NCBI RefSeq assembly: GCF_020831405.1
Contig: NZ_JAJHPU010000019.1
Span: 1 to 64,000 of the forward strand
Direction of reading: 5' to 3'
DNA length: 64,000 nt
DNA from: Pseudomonas oryzagri
Lineage (GTDB): Bacteria; Pseudomonadota; Gammaproteobacteria; Pseudomonadales; Pseudomonadaceae
In this document: positions 47,042 to 55,730 of the stretch, piece by piece
How positions within the stretch are numbered: the first letter of the stretch is position 1
Layout: each line of letters starts with the position of its first letter
Made by a program: the position numbers and the translations under genes
The notes under the pieces: model-generated
Told to the model about the DNA's origin: nothing
What the model saw: only the letters and a program-made list of their open reading frames with translations
The model's database searches: none

Positions 47042-48718
47042 TCAGAAGGTGCGGCGCAGGGTTACCGCAACGAAATCGCGGTCGGCGAGGTTTTGCTTGT
47101 AGGAGCCATGCCCCTCCGAGTCGATGGCGTTGTCGACCGGCCCGAAGTAGTGGGTGTAGGAGACGCCGAAGCGCCAGACATCGAGGTAGGTGCCGTTGAG
47201 GCCGATGTTGAAGTCGCCGACGTGTTCGCCGAGGAAGGCGCCGACCACCGAGGAGTTGCCGTCCAGGCCGTAGCCGACCCCGACGGGCACCGAGAGGTCG
47301 AGGCCCGGATAGACCTGGCGGTATTTCGGCTCGTAGACCATGCGGATGTTGCTGGCATCGCGCGAGGCGTTGGGGTTGAGCGCACTCTCGTTCTGGGTGA
47401 CGCTGGTGCGGCGGTTCCAGGCGATCTCGCCGAGGAAGTCGGCCTCCCGGGCGATGAAGCTCGGGCCGAGGCTGGCCAGCCAGTTGATCTGCGCGTGCAC
47501 CGAGTTGCCCACGGCGTAGAGGGCGTTGTCGTCGCCATCGCCGCTGCCGGTGGCATCCACCTGGGCGTCGCTGTTGAGCGGCGTGTCGCGGCGGATCGAC
47601 ACCTCGCCGGCCAGGTTGACCATGCCGAAGGTGCGCGAGGCGCTGAAGCCGAAGGCGCGGATGTTTTCCGGATAGACCCAGCGGTAGTAGCCGGCGCGCA
47701 CGCCGCTGGCGGTAGGCCCGGCGTCCACGCCCGGCAGCAGGTAGATCTGCGGCGTCTTGTCGTGATAGCGCACGGCGTAGAGACCGTAGTCCACCTCGCC
47801 GACCCGGAAGCGCAACTGCACGCCGCCCTGCCCCGAGTCGTCGGCCGCGAGGTCGCCGGCACGCTGGAAGTACACGCTGCCGTCGCTGGCCAGCAGCATG
47901 CGCTCGCCCCCCTCGCTGAGGAAGTCGACCCCCGAGAAGTAGCTGCCGGCCCCCGGCAGCAGGGTATTTTCCCACTCGAGCTGGTAGTAGGCGCCGAGCG
48001 CCACGTCGGGGGTGAGCTGCAGCTGGCCGGACACCTGGTTGACCGGGCGCATCAGCTCCTTGAACTGGGTGTTGGGCACCGACTGCGCCTTGACCACGTC
48101 GATCGGCGCCTGGGCGTTGGCGATGCCGTTGGCGCCGTAGAACAGGCTTTCGCCCCACAGCATGGTGTGCTTGCCGAGCCGCGCGGTCAGCGGCATGGAG
48201 CCCAGATCGAAGCGGCCGAAGACGAAGGCGTCGAGCACTTCGGCGTCGCCGCCGTGCAGCTCGCGGGTATCCTGGGGAAATTCGTTGTAGTCCACCGACA
48301 GCGGGTTGGCGGTGGCCGGCGAGTCGTTGTCGTTGCTGCCGTGGTACTCGCTGTCGTACCAGGCCGCCGCGCTCACCCGGAAGCCGTAGCGCTGGCGGTA
48401 GGAAAAATCGAGCTCGGTGAGCACGTCCAGGCGGTTGGAGATCAGCCCCTTGTCGAAGTTGCGGTCGCCGTCGTCGGTGTTCGGCCAGTTCGCCTGCGGC
48501 TCGCGGGTCAGCCGCGCGGACTGGTCCTCGACGCGGAACGCGGACGAGTACTTGGCCGTGGTGTCCCAGAGGACCTTCACATCCGGGTTGTCGGTTTCGA
48601 TCATGAAGGCCTGGCAGGCCGGGCTGCCGATGGCGGCCGCCACCGCTATCGCCAGTGCCCGTTGGCGCACGCCCGGGTGACGTTGAACCTTCCTTATTGC
48701 GCTTATCGTCGATTGCAT
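47042..48718 (-). CDS. DUF1302 outer-membrane protein
   Basis: 558 residues. Signal peptide (about 1-37, ending ACQA-F), then a long beta-rich region with alternating hydrophobic strands ending in a terminal Phe (VTLRRTF), which is the outer-membrane barrel sorting signal. DUF1302 proteins occur in catabolic clusters for hydrophobic compounds and are probably channels or receptors. AAGGA precedes ATG 48718, embedded in an AANAANAA run. Confidence 0.9.
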   Translation of the reverse strand: MQSTISAIRKVQRHPGVRQRALAIAVAAAIGSPACQAFMIETDNPDVKVLWDTTAKYSSAFRVEDQSARLTREPQANWPNTDDGDRNFDKGLISNRLDVLTELDFSYRQRYGFRVSAAAWYDSEYHGSNDNDSPATANPLSVDYNEFPQDTRELHGGDAEVLDAFVFGRFDLGSMPLTARLGKHTMLWGESLFYGANGIANAQAPIDVVKAQSVPNTQFKELMRPVNQVSGQLQLTPDVALGAYYQLEWENTLLPGAGSYFSGVDFLSEGGERMLLASDGSVYFQRAGDLAADDSGQGGVQLRFRVGEVDYGLYAVRYHDKTPQIYLLPGVDAGPTASGVRAGYYRWVYPENIRAFGFSASRTFGMVNLAGEVSIRRDTPLNSDAQVDATGSGDGDDNALYAVGNSVHAQINWLASLGPSFIAREADFLGEIAWNRRTSVTQNESALNPNASRDASNIRMVYEPKYRQVYPGLDLSVPVGVGYGLDGNSSVVGAFLGEHVGDFNIGLNGTYLDVWRFGVSYTHYFGPVDNAIDSEGHGSYKQNLADRDFVAVTLRRTF

Positions 48719-48728
48719 CGTCTTATCC

Positions 48729-48739
48729 TTATTATTGTT
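48729..48739 (-). promoter_or_regulatory. Crc/Hfq-type CA motif (AACAATAATAA)
   Basis: Two overlapping AANAANAA matches on the minus strand that run directly into AAGGATAAGACG and the DUF1302 start. Confidence 0.7.
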
Positions 48740-48766
48740 TTTGACATCGCTCGCGGTCGGGCTCGG

Positions 48767-49789
48767 CTAGCGCCAGTGGATCAGCGCCTGACCGGCCACC
48801 GGGGCGCGGAACCAGGGAATGCGGGTGCCCTGCAGGCTGCCCAGGTACACCGTCTTGAGGTCGGGGCCGCCGAAGGTCAGGCTGGCCATCCAGGGCGCCA
48901 GGCTGCCGCGGGCGGCGGCCATGATCTCGGGGGTCAGGGTCCTGGCGGCGTAGTGCTGGTTGAGACGGGCGGTGGCTGCGGGGTTGCCGTCGTCGAGCAG
49001 GGTCAGCACCTCGCCGTCGGGAGCGATGGCGATCAGCTTGTCGCTCATCACCAGGGTCACCCAGAGGTTGCCGAAACTGTCGAAGGCGAAGCCGTCGGGA
49101 AAACCTTCCAGCTCGCTCGGCCCATAGGTCTCGCGCTCGCCGAGCGAGCCGTCGGGACGCAGGCGCAGGCGCGAAATCCGCCGCACGTTGCTTTCCACCA
49201 CGTAGAGCCACTCCTCGTTGTCGTCGAAGCGGATCTCGTTGGTGCCGCCGAAACCCTCGGCGACGATGCGGATGCCCTTCTCGTCGATCACGCCGATGTA
49301 GCCGTCGAGCACGCCGGAGTTGATCGAGTCGGTCCACGGCTGCATGGTCGTGGTCACGGTGAACCAGATGCGCCCTTTCGAGTCGCGCAGCGGGAAGTTG
49401 GTCTTGCCCAGCGGATGGCCGTCCAGATTGTCGTGCAGCACCTGCAGGCGGCCCTGGCGATCCAGACGCTCGATGCGATCCAGCCCCCAGTTGCAGATGA
49501 TGAAGTCGCCTTCGGCGCTCAGCGCCAGGCCGTTGGGCAACGAGGCGCCCTGCGACTGCACGTAGCGCTGCTCGAAAGAAACCTCGCCACGGCTCTCCTG
49601 CTGCGGGGCCAGCAACTGCTGGCTGCCGTCCGGCGCGATACGCATCACGCCGCCGCGGGCATCGGCCGCCCACAGCGTGCCGTCGGGCTGGGCGATGATG
49701 CATTCCGGCCGTTGCAGGTCGTGACCGACGAACTGGATCGTCGCCGGATCCACTTGCCAGCCCTTGAGGGGATTGCGCTTGTCCGTCAT
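48767..49789 (-). CDS. SMP-30/gluconolactonase-family lactonase
   Basis: 340 residues, six-blade beta-propeller of the SMP-30 family. Divalent-metal ligands are visible as E29 (RPECII), Asn in LPNGLALS and Asp in FPDGFAFD. It would open a lactone intermediate. No signal peptide, so cytosolic. GGAGGAGAG precedes ATG 49789. It is the first long gene of block A. Confidence 0.88.
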   Translation of the reverse strand: MTDKRNPLKGWQVDPATIQFVGHDLQRPECIIAQPDGTLWAADARGGVMRIAPDGSQQLLAPQQESRGEVSFEQRYVQSQGASLPNGLALSAEGDFIICNWGLDRIERLDRQGRLQVLHDNLDGHPLGKTNFPLRDSKGRIWFTVTTTMQPWTDSINSGVLDGYIGVIDEKGIRIVAEGFGGTNEIRFDDNEEWLYVVESNVRRISRLRLRPDGSLGERETYGPSELEGFPDGFAFDSFGNLWVTLVMSDKLIAIAPDGEVLTLLDDGNPAATARLNQHYAARTLTPEIMAAARGSLAPWMASLTFGGPDLKTVYLGSLQGTRIPWFRAPVAGQALIHWR

Positions 49790-49975
49790 GCCTCTCCTCC
49801 GGTGTCGTTCTGCCTGTTTGTTTGCAGGCGATGGTTTTTTGGGCAGCAGCGGGCCCGGACGGCTTCCGCGGGGCGACTGGAAACAGCCCTTCGGTAACCG
49901 GCACCTTTGTTCACGCTATCGAGTGCGTACCCCTGCCGTTTTGTGCCTCAGCCCCGGGGGCCGGGCGTGCGGGCC

Positions 49976-50179
49976 CTACTGGTCGGCAGGACCGCTGGAA
50001 ACGCGGGGAACAGGATTCATGCCCGGGCTAGCGGCGAGCGCGGTGGCCAGGGGCGGGATCGACAGGCCGGCGGCGTTGGCTGCGCGGACGCGGGCCATGC
50101 CGGGGCGGCATCGCCGGGAGAGCGACAGGCGGCAACGGGTGCCGTCCTGCATGGACATACCAGGGGCTTCGCAGCGCAT
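49976..50179 (-). CDS. Possible 67-residue leader-position ORF
   Basis: No family recognised; the product is basic (RCRLSLSRRCRPGMARVRA) with a hydrophobic second half. The reasons to list it are positional: CGGAG lies 7 bases before ATG 50179, and a double AANAANAA motif sits just upstream, the same leader layout as the real genes of the cluster. It would be the first ORF of block A, 186 bases before the lactonase gene. It could also be a decayed gene or a chance frame. Confidence 0.35.
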   Translation of the reverse strand: MRCEAPGMSMQDGTRCRLSLSRRCRPGMARVRAANAAGLSIPPLATALAASPGMNPVPRVSSGPADQ

Positions 50180-50195
50180 GGTGTTCTCCGATTCA

Positions 50196-50206
50196 TTGTT
50201 CTTGTT
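50196..50206 (-). promoter_or_regulatory. Crc/Hfq-type CA motif (AACAAGAACAA)
   Basis: Two overlapping AANAANAA matches on the minus strand, followed by TGAATCGGAG at the head of block A. Confidence 0.6.
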
Positions 50207-50294
50207 CTGTTCCCCTCGCCCCGGGGGACGATGGGTGTTGCCGCGCCGGCATGACTGCAAACGGGCAGCGGCAAGGCAGAGTCGACAGTACGCA

Positions 50295-50355
50295 ACCCCG
50301 AGCTATTCGGGAAATTTTTAATTGACATACAACCCATAAATGCGGTGGATTGTAA
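50295..50355. promoter_or_regulatory. AT-rich divergent control region between lysR and block A
   Basis: The only strongly AT-rich stretch of the intergenic region, with TTGACA at 50322 on the plus strand and TTGTATGTC on the minus strand. It is the natural place for LysR-type binding sites (T-N11-A dyads) and both promoters, but I cannot pin down the -10 elements. Confidence 0.4.
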
Positions 50356-50455
50356 AAAGACTGCACGCTTGCCAAGCCCGGACGTGCCCCACAACAAGAA
50401 GGCTTCGAGCAGCGCCGCCCGGCACTGCCGCAAAGGCCAACGAGCGGGAAATCCC

Positions 50456-51376
50456 ATGCGTTTCTACGGTCTTGACCTCAACCTGCTGGTCGTCCTCGAC
50501 GTTCTCCTTAGCGAACAGAACATCACCCGTGCCGGTGAGCGCCTGCACCTCAGCCAGCCGGCGACCAGCGCCGCCCTCGCCCGCCTGCGTGACTATTTCG
50601 AGGACGACCTGCTGGTGCAGATCGGCCGCAAGATGGTGCGCACCCCGGTGGGTGACGGCCTCAGCCAGCCGATCCGCGACCTCCTGATCCAGATGCGCGC
50701 CACCCTGGAAAACCGCGCGCTGTTCAAACCGGCGGAATCCAGCCGCAAATTCACGTTCATCGTCTCCGACTATGTCGGCACCGTGCTGATGCCCGAGGTC
50801 AGCCGGCGGATCAATCAGGAAGCGCCGCAGTGCTCGATCGAAATGTTCCCGCCGCACAACACCCCGGCCGAGCAGATCGAACGCGGCGAGATCGACCTGC
50901 TGCTGCTGCCGGACATGCAGATCCGCCCCGACCACCCCACCCAGGCGCTGTTCGACGATGAGTTCGTCTGCGTCATGTGGCAGGACCATCCGCTCGACGC
51001 GCAGAGCCTGACCTTCGAGCAGTACAAGCTGATGCCGCATGTGGTGGTGCGCTGGGGCGAGCGGCGGGTACCCACCGTGGACGAATGGTTCCTGCACAAG
51101 TTCGACGTCGAGCGCCGCTTCGACGTGGTCACCAATACTTTCAACAGCGTGCCGTCCTTCCTCATCGGCACCCAGCGGCTGGCCACCATGCACCGCCGCT
51201 TGGCGGAGCGCTGGACCAGCTATCTGCCGCTGAAGATCCTGCCGCTGCCCTGGGGTGCGCCGCGCCTCACCATCGCCATGCAGTGGAACAAATACCAGCA
51301 GCACGACCCGGGGCTGACCTGGCTTCGCCGACTCATCGTGGAGGCCGCTACGGCAATGGGCGGGCGTGATCTATAG
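50456..51376 (+). CDS. LysR-type regulator (NodD/NahR-like) of the catabolic cluster
   Basis: 306 residues. N-terminal winged helix-turn-helix (about 1-62, DLNLLVVLDVLLSEQNITRA then LSQPATSAALARLRDYF) and a C-terminal two-lobe effector domain in which the VPSFLIGTQRLATMHRRLA stretch is typical of the NodD/NahR/SyrM branch that senses aromatics. It is divergent from block A, the standard arrangement for a regulator of that operon. ATG 50456 was chosen because GCGGGAA precedes it and MRFYGLDLNLL is where similarity starts; the frame opens 37 codons earlier. AACAAGAA at 50393-50400 in its own leader may extend catabolite control to the regulator. Confidence 0.88.
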   Translation: MRFYGLDLNLLVVLDVLLSEQNITRAGERLHLSQPATSAALARLRDYFEDDLLVQIGRKMVRTPVGDGLSQPIRDLLIQMRATLENRALFKPAESSRKFTFIVSDYVGTVLMPEVSRRINQEAPQCSIEMFPPHNTPAEQIERGEIDLLLLPDMQIRPDHPTQALFDDEFVCVMWQDHPLDAQSLTFEQYKLMPHVVVRWGERRVPTVDEWFLHKFDVERRFDVVTNTFNSVPSFLIGTQRLATMHRRLAERWTSYLPLKILPLPWGAPRLTIAMQWNKYQQHDPGLTWLRRLIVEAATAMGGRDL

Positions 51377-51565
51377 CAGGCGGGGGATGTTTGGGAGTGC
51401 GGGCGGCGAGAGGAAGTGCTCTCCCAGAAAGTCGCATTGAAAAATCTGCGACCTATCCAATTGAGCGAAGAACTGGCGATCTATTTCTTATCGAACCAAT
51501 ACACCCGAAATATCCCCCACCCAGCGGGCGATCAACGCAAGGCGGGCGAACCCGGATACAAAAAA

Positions 51566-51587
51566 ACCGGCGCAATGGCCGGTTTCT
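51566..51587 (-). terminator. Terminator after tRNA-Leu
   Basis: AAACCGGC (51566-51573) pairs with GCCGGTTT (51580-51587) over a 6-base loop; on the minus strand a T7 tract follows (complement of A 51562-51568). It lies 54 bases past the 3' end of tRNA-Leu. Confidence 0.8.
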
Positions 51588-51640
51588 CTGGGGGTTCCGT
51601 CTGATTCGGGTGAACCCGGATCAAGGCGGAAGTATGTCAA

Positions 51641-51727
51641 TGGTGCCCGAAGCCGGACTCGAACCGGCATGACCTTACGGCCGAGAGATTTTAAGTCTCC
51701 TGCGTCTACCGATTTCGCCATTCGGGC
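51641..51727 (-). tRNA. tRNA-Leu (anticodon UAA)
   Basis: 87 nt, type II tRNA with long variable arm. Begins GCCCGAATGG, anticodon loop CTTAAAA gives UAA, and the T loop GGTTCGAGTCC is followed by the acceptor and an encoded CCA end. It is separated from tRNA-Cys by a strong terminator and seems to have its own promoter. Confidence 0.95.
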
Positions 51728-51765
51728 GGTAGCGCTGTGACGTGCCGTTTTCGGCACGGGCGGAC

Positions 51766-51793
51766 TATATACAGTCGATCGCCAATCCTGCAA
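51766..51793 (-). promoter_or_regulatory. Promoter for tRNA-Leu
   Basis: On the minus strand TTGCAG (51793-51788), a 16-base spacer, and TATATA (51771-51766) preceded by TG, about 39 bases upstream of the mature 5' end. A GTGCCG-TTTT-CGGCAC hairpin (51742-51757) lies in the leader. Confidence 0.6.
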
Positions 51794-51818
51794 GTTTGCA
51801 GAAATTCTTATTGCAAAT

Positions 51819-51855
51819 AAAAAGCCCTGTAGATCAAGGATCTACAGGGCTTTTT
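51819..51855 (-). terminator. 17-bp terminator between tRNA-Cys and tRNA-Leu
   Basis: AAAAAGCCCTGTAGATC (51819-51835) pairs perfectly with 51839-51855 over a 3-base loop and runs into T-rich sequence on both strands. It would end the pgsA/tRNA-Gly/tRNA-Cys transcript. Confidence 0.88.
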
Positions 51856-51861
51856 ATATAG

Positions 51862-51935
51862 TGGAGGCCGAGGTCGGAATCGAACCGGCGTACACGGATT
51901 TGCAATCCGCTGCATGACCACTCTGCCACCCGGCC
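51862..51935 (-). tRNA. tRNA-Cys (anticodon GCA)
   Basis: 74 nt. Begins GGCCGGG, anticodon stem-loop GGATTGCAAATCC gives GCA, T arm GGTTCGATTCC, encoded CCA. Sits 38 bases downstream of tRNA-Gly. Confidence 0.95.
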
Positions 51936-51973
51936 TCAAATGAACATCAAACTTCGACATTCATCAGAAAAAT

Positions 51974-52049
<76 letters not shown>

Positions 52050-52113
52050 GTCTTGGTGACGGGCGCCATTCTATATGAACCCGAACCGCTGTCAACCCTT
52101 TGATTCAAAAAAG

Positions 52114-52674
52114 TTATTTCTCGTGGGCACCGCTGCTGAGATGCGGCCAGGCGGCGCGCAGATATTGCACCATGGACCACAGGGTAAGTACCGCGGCAAT
52201 GATCAACAGACCATATCCGAGGCCCACCCAGAAATCCATGCGCGGCGGATTGCCGAGCAGAATGATCAGGGACGCCATCTGTGCCGTGGTTTTCCACTTG
52301 CCCAGATTGGATACCGCGACCTGAGCGCGGGCGCCCAGTTCGGCCATCCACTCGCGCAGGGCGGAAACCACGATCTCGCGGCCGATGATGATGGCCGCCG
52401 GCAGGGTCAGCCACAGGTTGGCATGTTCCTCCACCAGCAATACCAGCGCGACGGCCACCATCAACTTGTCGGCCACCGGGTCGAGGAAGGCGCCGAAGGG
52501 GGTGCTTTGCCCGAGACGCCGCGCCAGATAGCCGTCCAGCCAGTCGGTCAGACTGGCGAGGGCGAACACGCCGCTGGCGGCCCAGTAGCTCCAGCTGAAC
52601 GGCAGGTAGAACAGCGCGATGAATACCGGGATAAGCAGCACGCGCAGGATGGTCAGCAAATTCGGGATATTCAT
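52114..52674 (-). CDS. pgsA: Phosphatidylglycerophosphate synthase PgsA
   Basis: 186 residues, inner membrane, four to five helices. The CDP-alcohol phosphotransferase motif is complete ([10 protein letters not shown] then [10 protein letters not shown], about residues 44-70, D-x2-DG-x2-AR-x8-G-x3-D-x3-D). It joins CDP-diacylglycerol and glycerol 3-phosphate, the committed step to phosphatidylglycerol and cardiolipin. The order gacA-uvrC-pgsA-tRNA is conserved in pseudomonads. It starts 33 bases after uvrC. Confidence 0.97.
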   Translation of the reverse strand: MNIPNLLTILRVLLIPVFIALFYLPFSWSYWAASGVFALASLTDWLDGYLARRLGQSTPFGAFLDPVADKLMVAVALVLLVEEHANLWLTLPAAIIIGREIVVSALREWMAELGARAQVAVSNLGKWKTTAQMASLIILLGNPPRMDFWVGLGYGLLIIAAVLTLWSMVQYLRAAWPHLSSGAHEK

Positions 52675-52707
52675 CAGGACCCTTGAGATTCAAAGAGTTG
52701 CGCCATT

Positions 52708-54534
52708 CTACTCACTGTGCAGTACGGCATAAATCGACTCGGCGAGCTTTTTGCTGATTCCCGGTGCCTTGGCGATTTCCTCGGCGCTGGCGCGGCCCAG
52801 CTCCTGCAGGCCGCCAAAGTGCTTGAGCAGTTCGCGCCGGCGCTTGGGTCCGACGCCGGGCACCTCCTCGAGGCTCGAGGTGGTGCGTGCCTTGCCGCGC
52901 CGCGCGCGGTGCCCGGTGATGGCAAAGCGATGCGCCTCGTCGCGGATCTGCTGGATGAGGTGCAGCGCCGGCGAGTTACCGGGCAAGGTGAACTCGTGCT
53001 CGGCATCATTGAGATAGAGGGTCTCCAAGCCCGGCTTGCGGGTCACGCCCTTGGCCACGCCGAGCAGGATCAGATCGACCACCGCCAGCTCCTGCAGCAC
53101 TTCGCGGGCCATGTTGAGCTGGCCCTTGCCGCCGTCGACCAGGAGGATGTCGGGCATCTTGCCCTCCCCGTCCTTGAGCCGACGAAAACGCCGGGTGAGC
53201 GCCTGGTGCATGGCGGCGTAGTCGTCGCCGGGGCTCACACCCTCGATATTGAAGCGCCGGTAGTCGGACTTGAGCGGCCCCTCGGGACCGAACACCACGC
53301 AGGAGGCAACGGTCGCTTCGCCACTGGAATGGCTGATGTCGAAACACTCCAGGCGCTGCGGCGCCTCGTCCATGCCCAGTGCCTCGCCAAGCGCCTCCAG
53401 ACGGGCGGCGACGTGCTGACGGTTGGCCAGCCGCGCGGCCAACGCCTGCTCGGCGTTGGTCAGCGCGAGCTGCTGCCAGCGCGCGCGGGTACCGCGCACG
53501 CGGTGGCTGATCGCCGGCGCGCGACCGCGTACCGCGGCGATGGCCTCCGCCAGGGCGGGGAAATCGTCGTGCACGCAGTTGACGATCAGCTCGGCGGGCA
53601 GGTCGCGCTCGCCGGTGCCCAGGTAATACTGGGCGAGGAACGCGGCCAGCACGTCGGCCGCCTCCTCCTCGATGGCCACCTGGGGGAAGAAGCTCTTGCT
53701 GCCCAGCACCCGCCCGCCGCGCACGCTGATCAGGTTGACGCAGGCGCCGCCGGGGCTGACCACCGCGGCCACCACGTCCACGTCGCCGTTGCCGCCCTCC
53801 ATGCTCTGCTGGTCCTGCACCCGGCGCAGCAGGGCGATCTGGTCGCGCAGCTCGGCGGCGCGCTCGAAGTCCAGGTCGCCGGCGGCCTTCTCCATGGCCG
53901 CGGTCAGCTCGATGGCGAGCTGGTTGCTGCGTCCCTCGAGAAACATGGCGGAGTGGCGCACGTCCTCGGCGTACTCCTCGGGACTGACCAGGCCGACGCA
54001 GGGCCCCTTGCAGCGCTTGATCTGGTACTGCAGGCAAGGCCGCGTACGGTTCTTGAAGTAGCTGTCCTCGCACTGGCGGACCAGGAAGGTCTTCTGCAGC
54101 AGGTTGAGGCTCTCGCGGATCGCCAAGGCGCTGGGATAGGGGCCGAAATAGCGGCCCTTCTGCTTCTTCGCGCCCCGGTGGATGCCCAGGCGCGGATACT
54201 CGTCTTCGCTGGAGAGGAACACGTAGGGATAGGATTTGTCGTCGCGCAGCAGGATGTTGTACGGCGGCCGCCATTCCTTGATCAGCGTCTGCTCCAGCAG
54301 CAGCGCCTCGGTTTCGTTGGCGGTGATGGTGGTCTCGATCTGCGCGATGCGCGCCACCAGCGCGGCGGTCTTCGGCGCCAGCCCCGACTTGCGGAAGTAG
54401 CTGGAGAGGCGCTTCTTGAGGTTGTTGGCCTTGCCGACATAGAGCAGCCGGCCGTCGCCATCGGACATCCGATAGACGCCGGGATGGCTGCTGCAGCCGG
54501 CCAGGAAGCCGCTGCTGTCGAACTCCACGGCCAT
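52708..54534 (-). CDS. uvrC: Excinuclease ABC subunit C (UvrC)
   Basis: 608 residues, full length. N-terminal GIY-YIG nuclease ([19 protein letters not shown], about 17-95) for the 3' cut, central UVR domain (about 200-240) that binds UvrB, RNase-H-like 5' nuclease ([14 protein letters not shown] region) and C-terminal helix-hairpin-helix DNA binding. It makes both incisions in nucleotide-excision repair. ATG 54534 is 1 base after the gacA stop, so the two are cotranscribed and probably coupled, as in other gammaproteobacteria. Confidence 0.97.
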   Translation of the reverse strand: MAVEFDSSGFLAGCSSHPGVYRMSDGDGRLLYVGKANNLKKRLSSYFRKSGLAPKTAALVARIAQIETTITANETEALLLEQTLIKEWRPPYNILLRDDKSYPYVFLSSEDEYPRLGIHRGAKKQKGRYFGPYPSALAIRESLNLLQKTFLVRQCEDSYFKNRTRPCLQYQIKRCKGPCVGLVSPEEYAEDVRHSAMFLEGRSNQLAIELTAAMEKAAGDLDFERAAELRDQIALLRRVQDQQSMEGGNGDVDVVAAVVSPGGACVNLISVRGGRVLGSKSFFPQVAIEEEAADVLAAFLAQYYLGTGERDLPAELIVNCVHDDFPALAEAIAAVRGRAPAISHRVRGTRARWQQLALTNAEQALAARLANRQHVAARLEALGEALGMDEAPQRLECFDISHSSGEATVASCVVFGPEGPLKSDYRRFNIEGVSPGDDYAAMHQALTRRFRRLKDGEGKMPDILLVDGGKGQLNMAREVLQELAVVDLILLGVAKGVTRKPGLETLYLNDAEHEFTLPGNSPALHLIQQIRDEAHRFAITGHRARRGKARTTSSLEEVPGVGPKRRRELLKHFGGLQELGRASAEEIAKAPGISKKLAESIYAVLHSE

Positions 54535-54535
54535 C

Positions 54536-55180
54536 TCAGCTGTCGACGTCAACCATGCCGTGGCGCACCGCCAGCATGGCCAGCTCGACATCGCTGGTGA
54601 TATCGAGCTTCTCGAAGATGCGGTAGCGGTAGGTGTTCACCGTCTTCGGCGACAGGCACAGCTTGTCGGAAATGGCCTGTACCTTCTGGCATTCGGCGAT
54701 CATCAGGGCGATCTGCATCTCGCGCTCGGACAGCTGCTCGAAGGGCGAGACCTCGCCCTGCGGCTGGAACGGTTTGAGCGCCAGTTGCTGGGCGATGTCG
54801 GCGCTGATGTAGCGATGGCCGCCGAACACCTGGCGAATCGCCTTGATCATCTCCTCGAGCGCCGCGCCCTTGGTGAGGTAGCCGGATGCACCCGCCTGCA
54901 GCAGACGGGAAGGAAACGGCTCCTCGTCACAGGCGGTGACGGCGATCACCTTGATATTCGGATGGCTGCGGTTGATCTTCCGCGTGGCCTCCAGACCGCC
55001 GATGCCCGGCATCTTCACGTCCATCAGCACCAGATCGGGCTTCAGCTCGCGCACGCGCAGCAGGGCTTCCTCGCCCGAGCCCGCTTCACCCACAACACTC
55101 AGCCCGGGAACATCGGCCAGCATGCGGCGAATGCCGGTGCGCACCAGATCATGATCATCCACCACGAGCACGTTGATCAC
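54536..55180 (-). CDS. gacA: Response regulator GacA
   Basis: 214 residues. Receiver domain (1-120) with the acidic pocket D8/D9, phospho-acceptor D54 (VLMDVKMPG) and K104 region (YLTKG), then a LuxR-type helix-turn-helix (about 145-210, [14 protein letters not shown]... [17 protein letters not shown]). Paired with the GacS sensor elsewhere, it switches on the small RNAs rsmY/rsmZ and so controls secondary metabolism, motility and virulence traits. The sequence around residues 1-60 matches Pseudomonas GacA closely. Start ATG 55180. Confidence 0.97.
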   Translation of the reverse strand: MINVLVVDDHDLVRTGIRRMLADVPGLSVVGEAGSGEEALLRVRELKPDLVLMDVKMPGIGGLEATRKINRSHPNIKVIAVTACDEEPFPSRLLQAGASGYLTKGAALEEMIKAIRQVFGGHRYISADIAQQLALKPFQPQGEVSPFEQLSEREMQIALMIAECQKVQAISDKLCLSPKTVNTYRYRIFEKLDITSDVELAMLAVRHGMVDVDS

Positions 55181-55730
55181 GCAATACCTCGATAACGCCA
55201 GATCGGCCCACTGAAACGGCCCACAATATTGGGTGCGACCTTAACAAATGCGCCTGTCAAAGGACAGTCGCAGTCCTGTCGCAACCCGTGCTCACGGCGT
55301 CCGCGGGCACGAATCCCGCCAGGGCGCGGACACATGAATTCAGCCCAGTTCAAACACCATCGAAGGCCAAGGCGAAGCGGGCAGAATTCCTCGATTTTGC
55401 GATGCACAACACACAATACACCCAAAATACTGGCGCCAGAAATCTAAAATCAGCCTTCCGGCACGTCACTTGATCGACCCCGGCGAGAGTCGGCCAAGGC
55501 GCGGCATGCCGCTGGCGCCCAGCCTTGGCCAGATAGGCCGCTGGGCAGGCCGGAGAAGGAACGCCAGAAGGATGGGCAGCCAGCATCGAGAGCGCCCGAC
55601 GACTGGTGCAGTGCATCATGCCTGCGCGCTGCTATATTTTCGATCAATCGCAATTATGCCGGCGCACAAGACTTGGGCACACGACTTGCTTTCCAAGGAT
55701 CTGAATCAAGCACGGCAGGGAGATAGCCGC
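55181..55730. other. 550-base divergent region upstream of gacA
   Basis: It must hold promoters for gacA (minus) and for the 101-residue gene at 55731 (plus). On the minus strand TTGACA lies near 55253-55258; on the plus strand TATATT at 55632-55637 could be a -10. AGGAC-N7-GTCCT (55261-55277) is a perfect 5-bp dyad next to the TTGACA. No RNA gene or convincing ORF is present, although the stretch 55370-55460 is AT-richer than its surroundings. Confidence 0.5.
55261..55277. promoter_or_regulatory. Dyad AGGAC-N7-GTCCT upstream of gacA
   Basis: A short inverted repeat about 85 bases before the gacA start and immediately upstream of a TTGACA hexamer on the minus strand. Could be an operator or chance. 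Confidence 0.3.

Noticed and set aside
51391-51793. Small open frames over and beside tRNA-Leu
   Set aside because: They run through a tRNA gene and its terminator and have no ribosome site.
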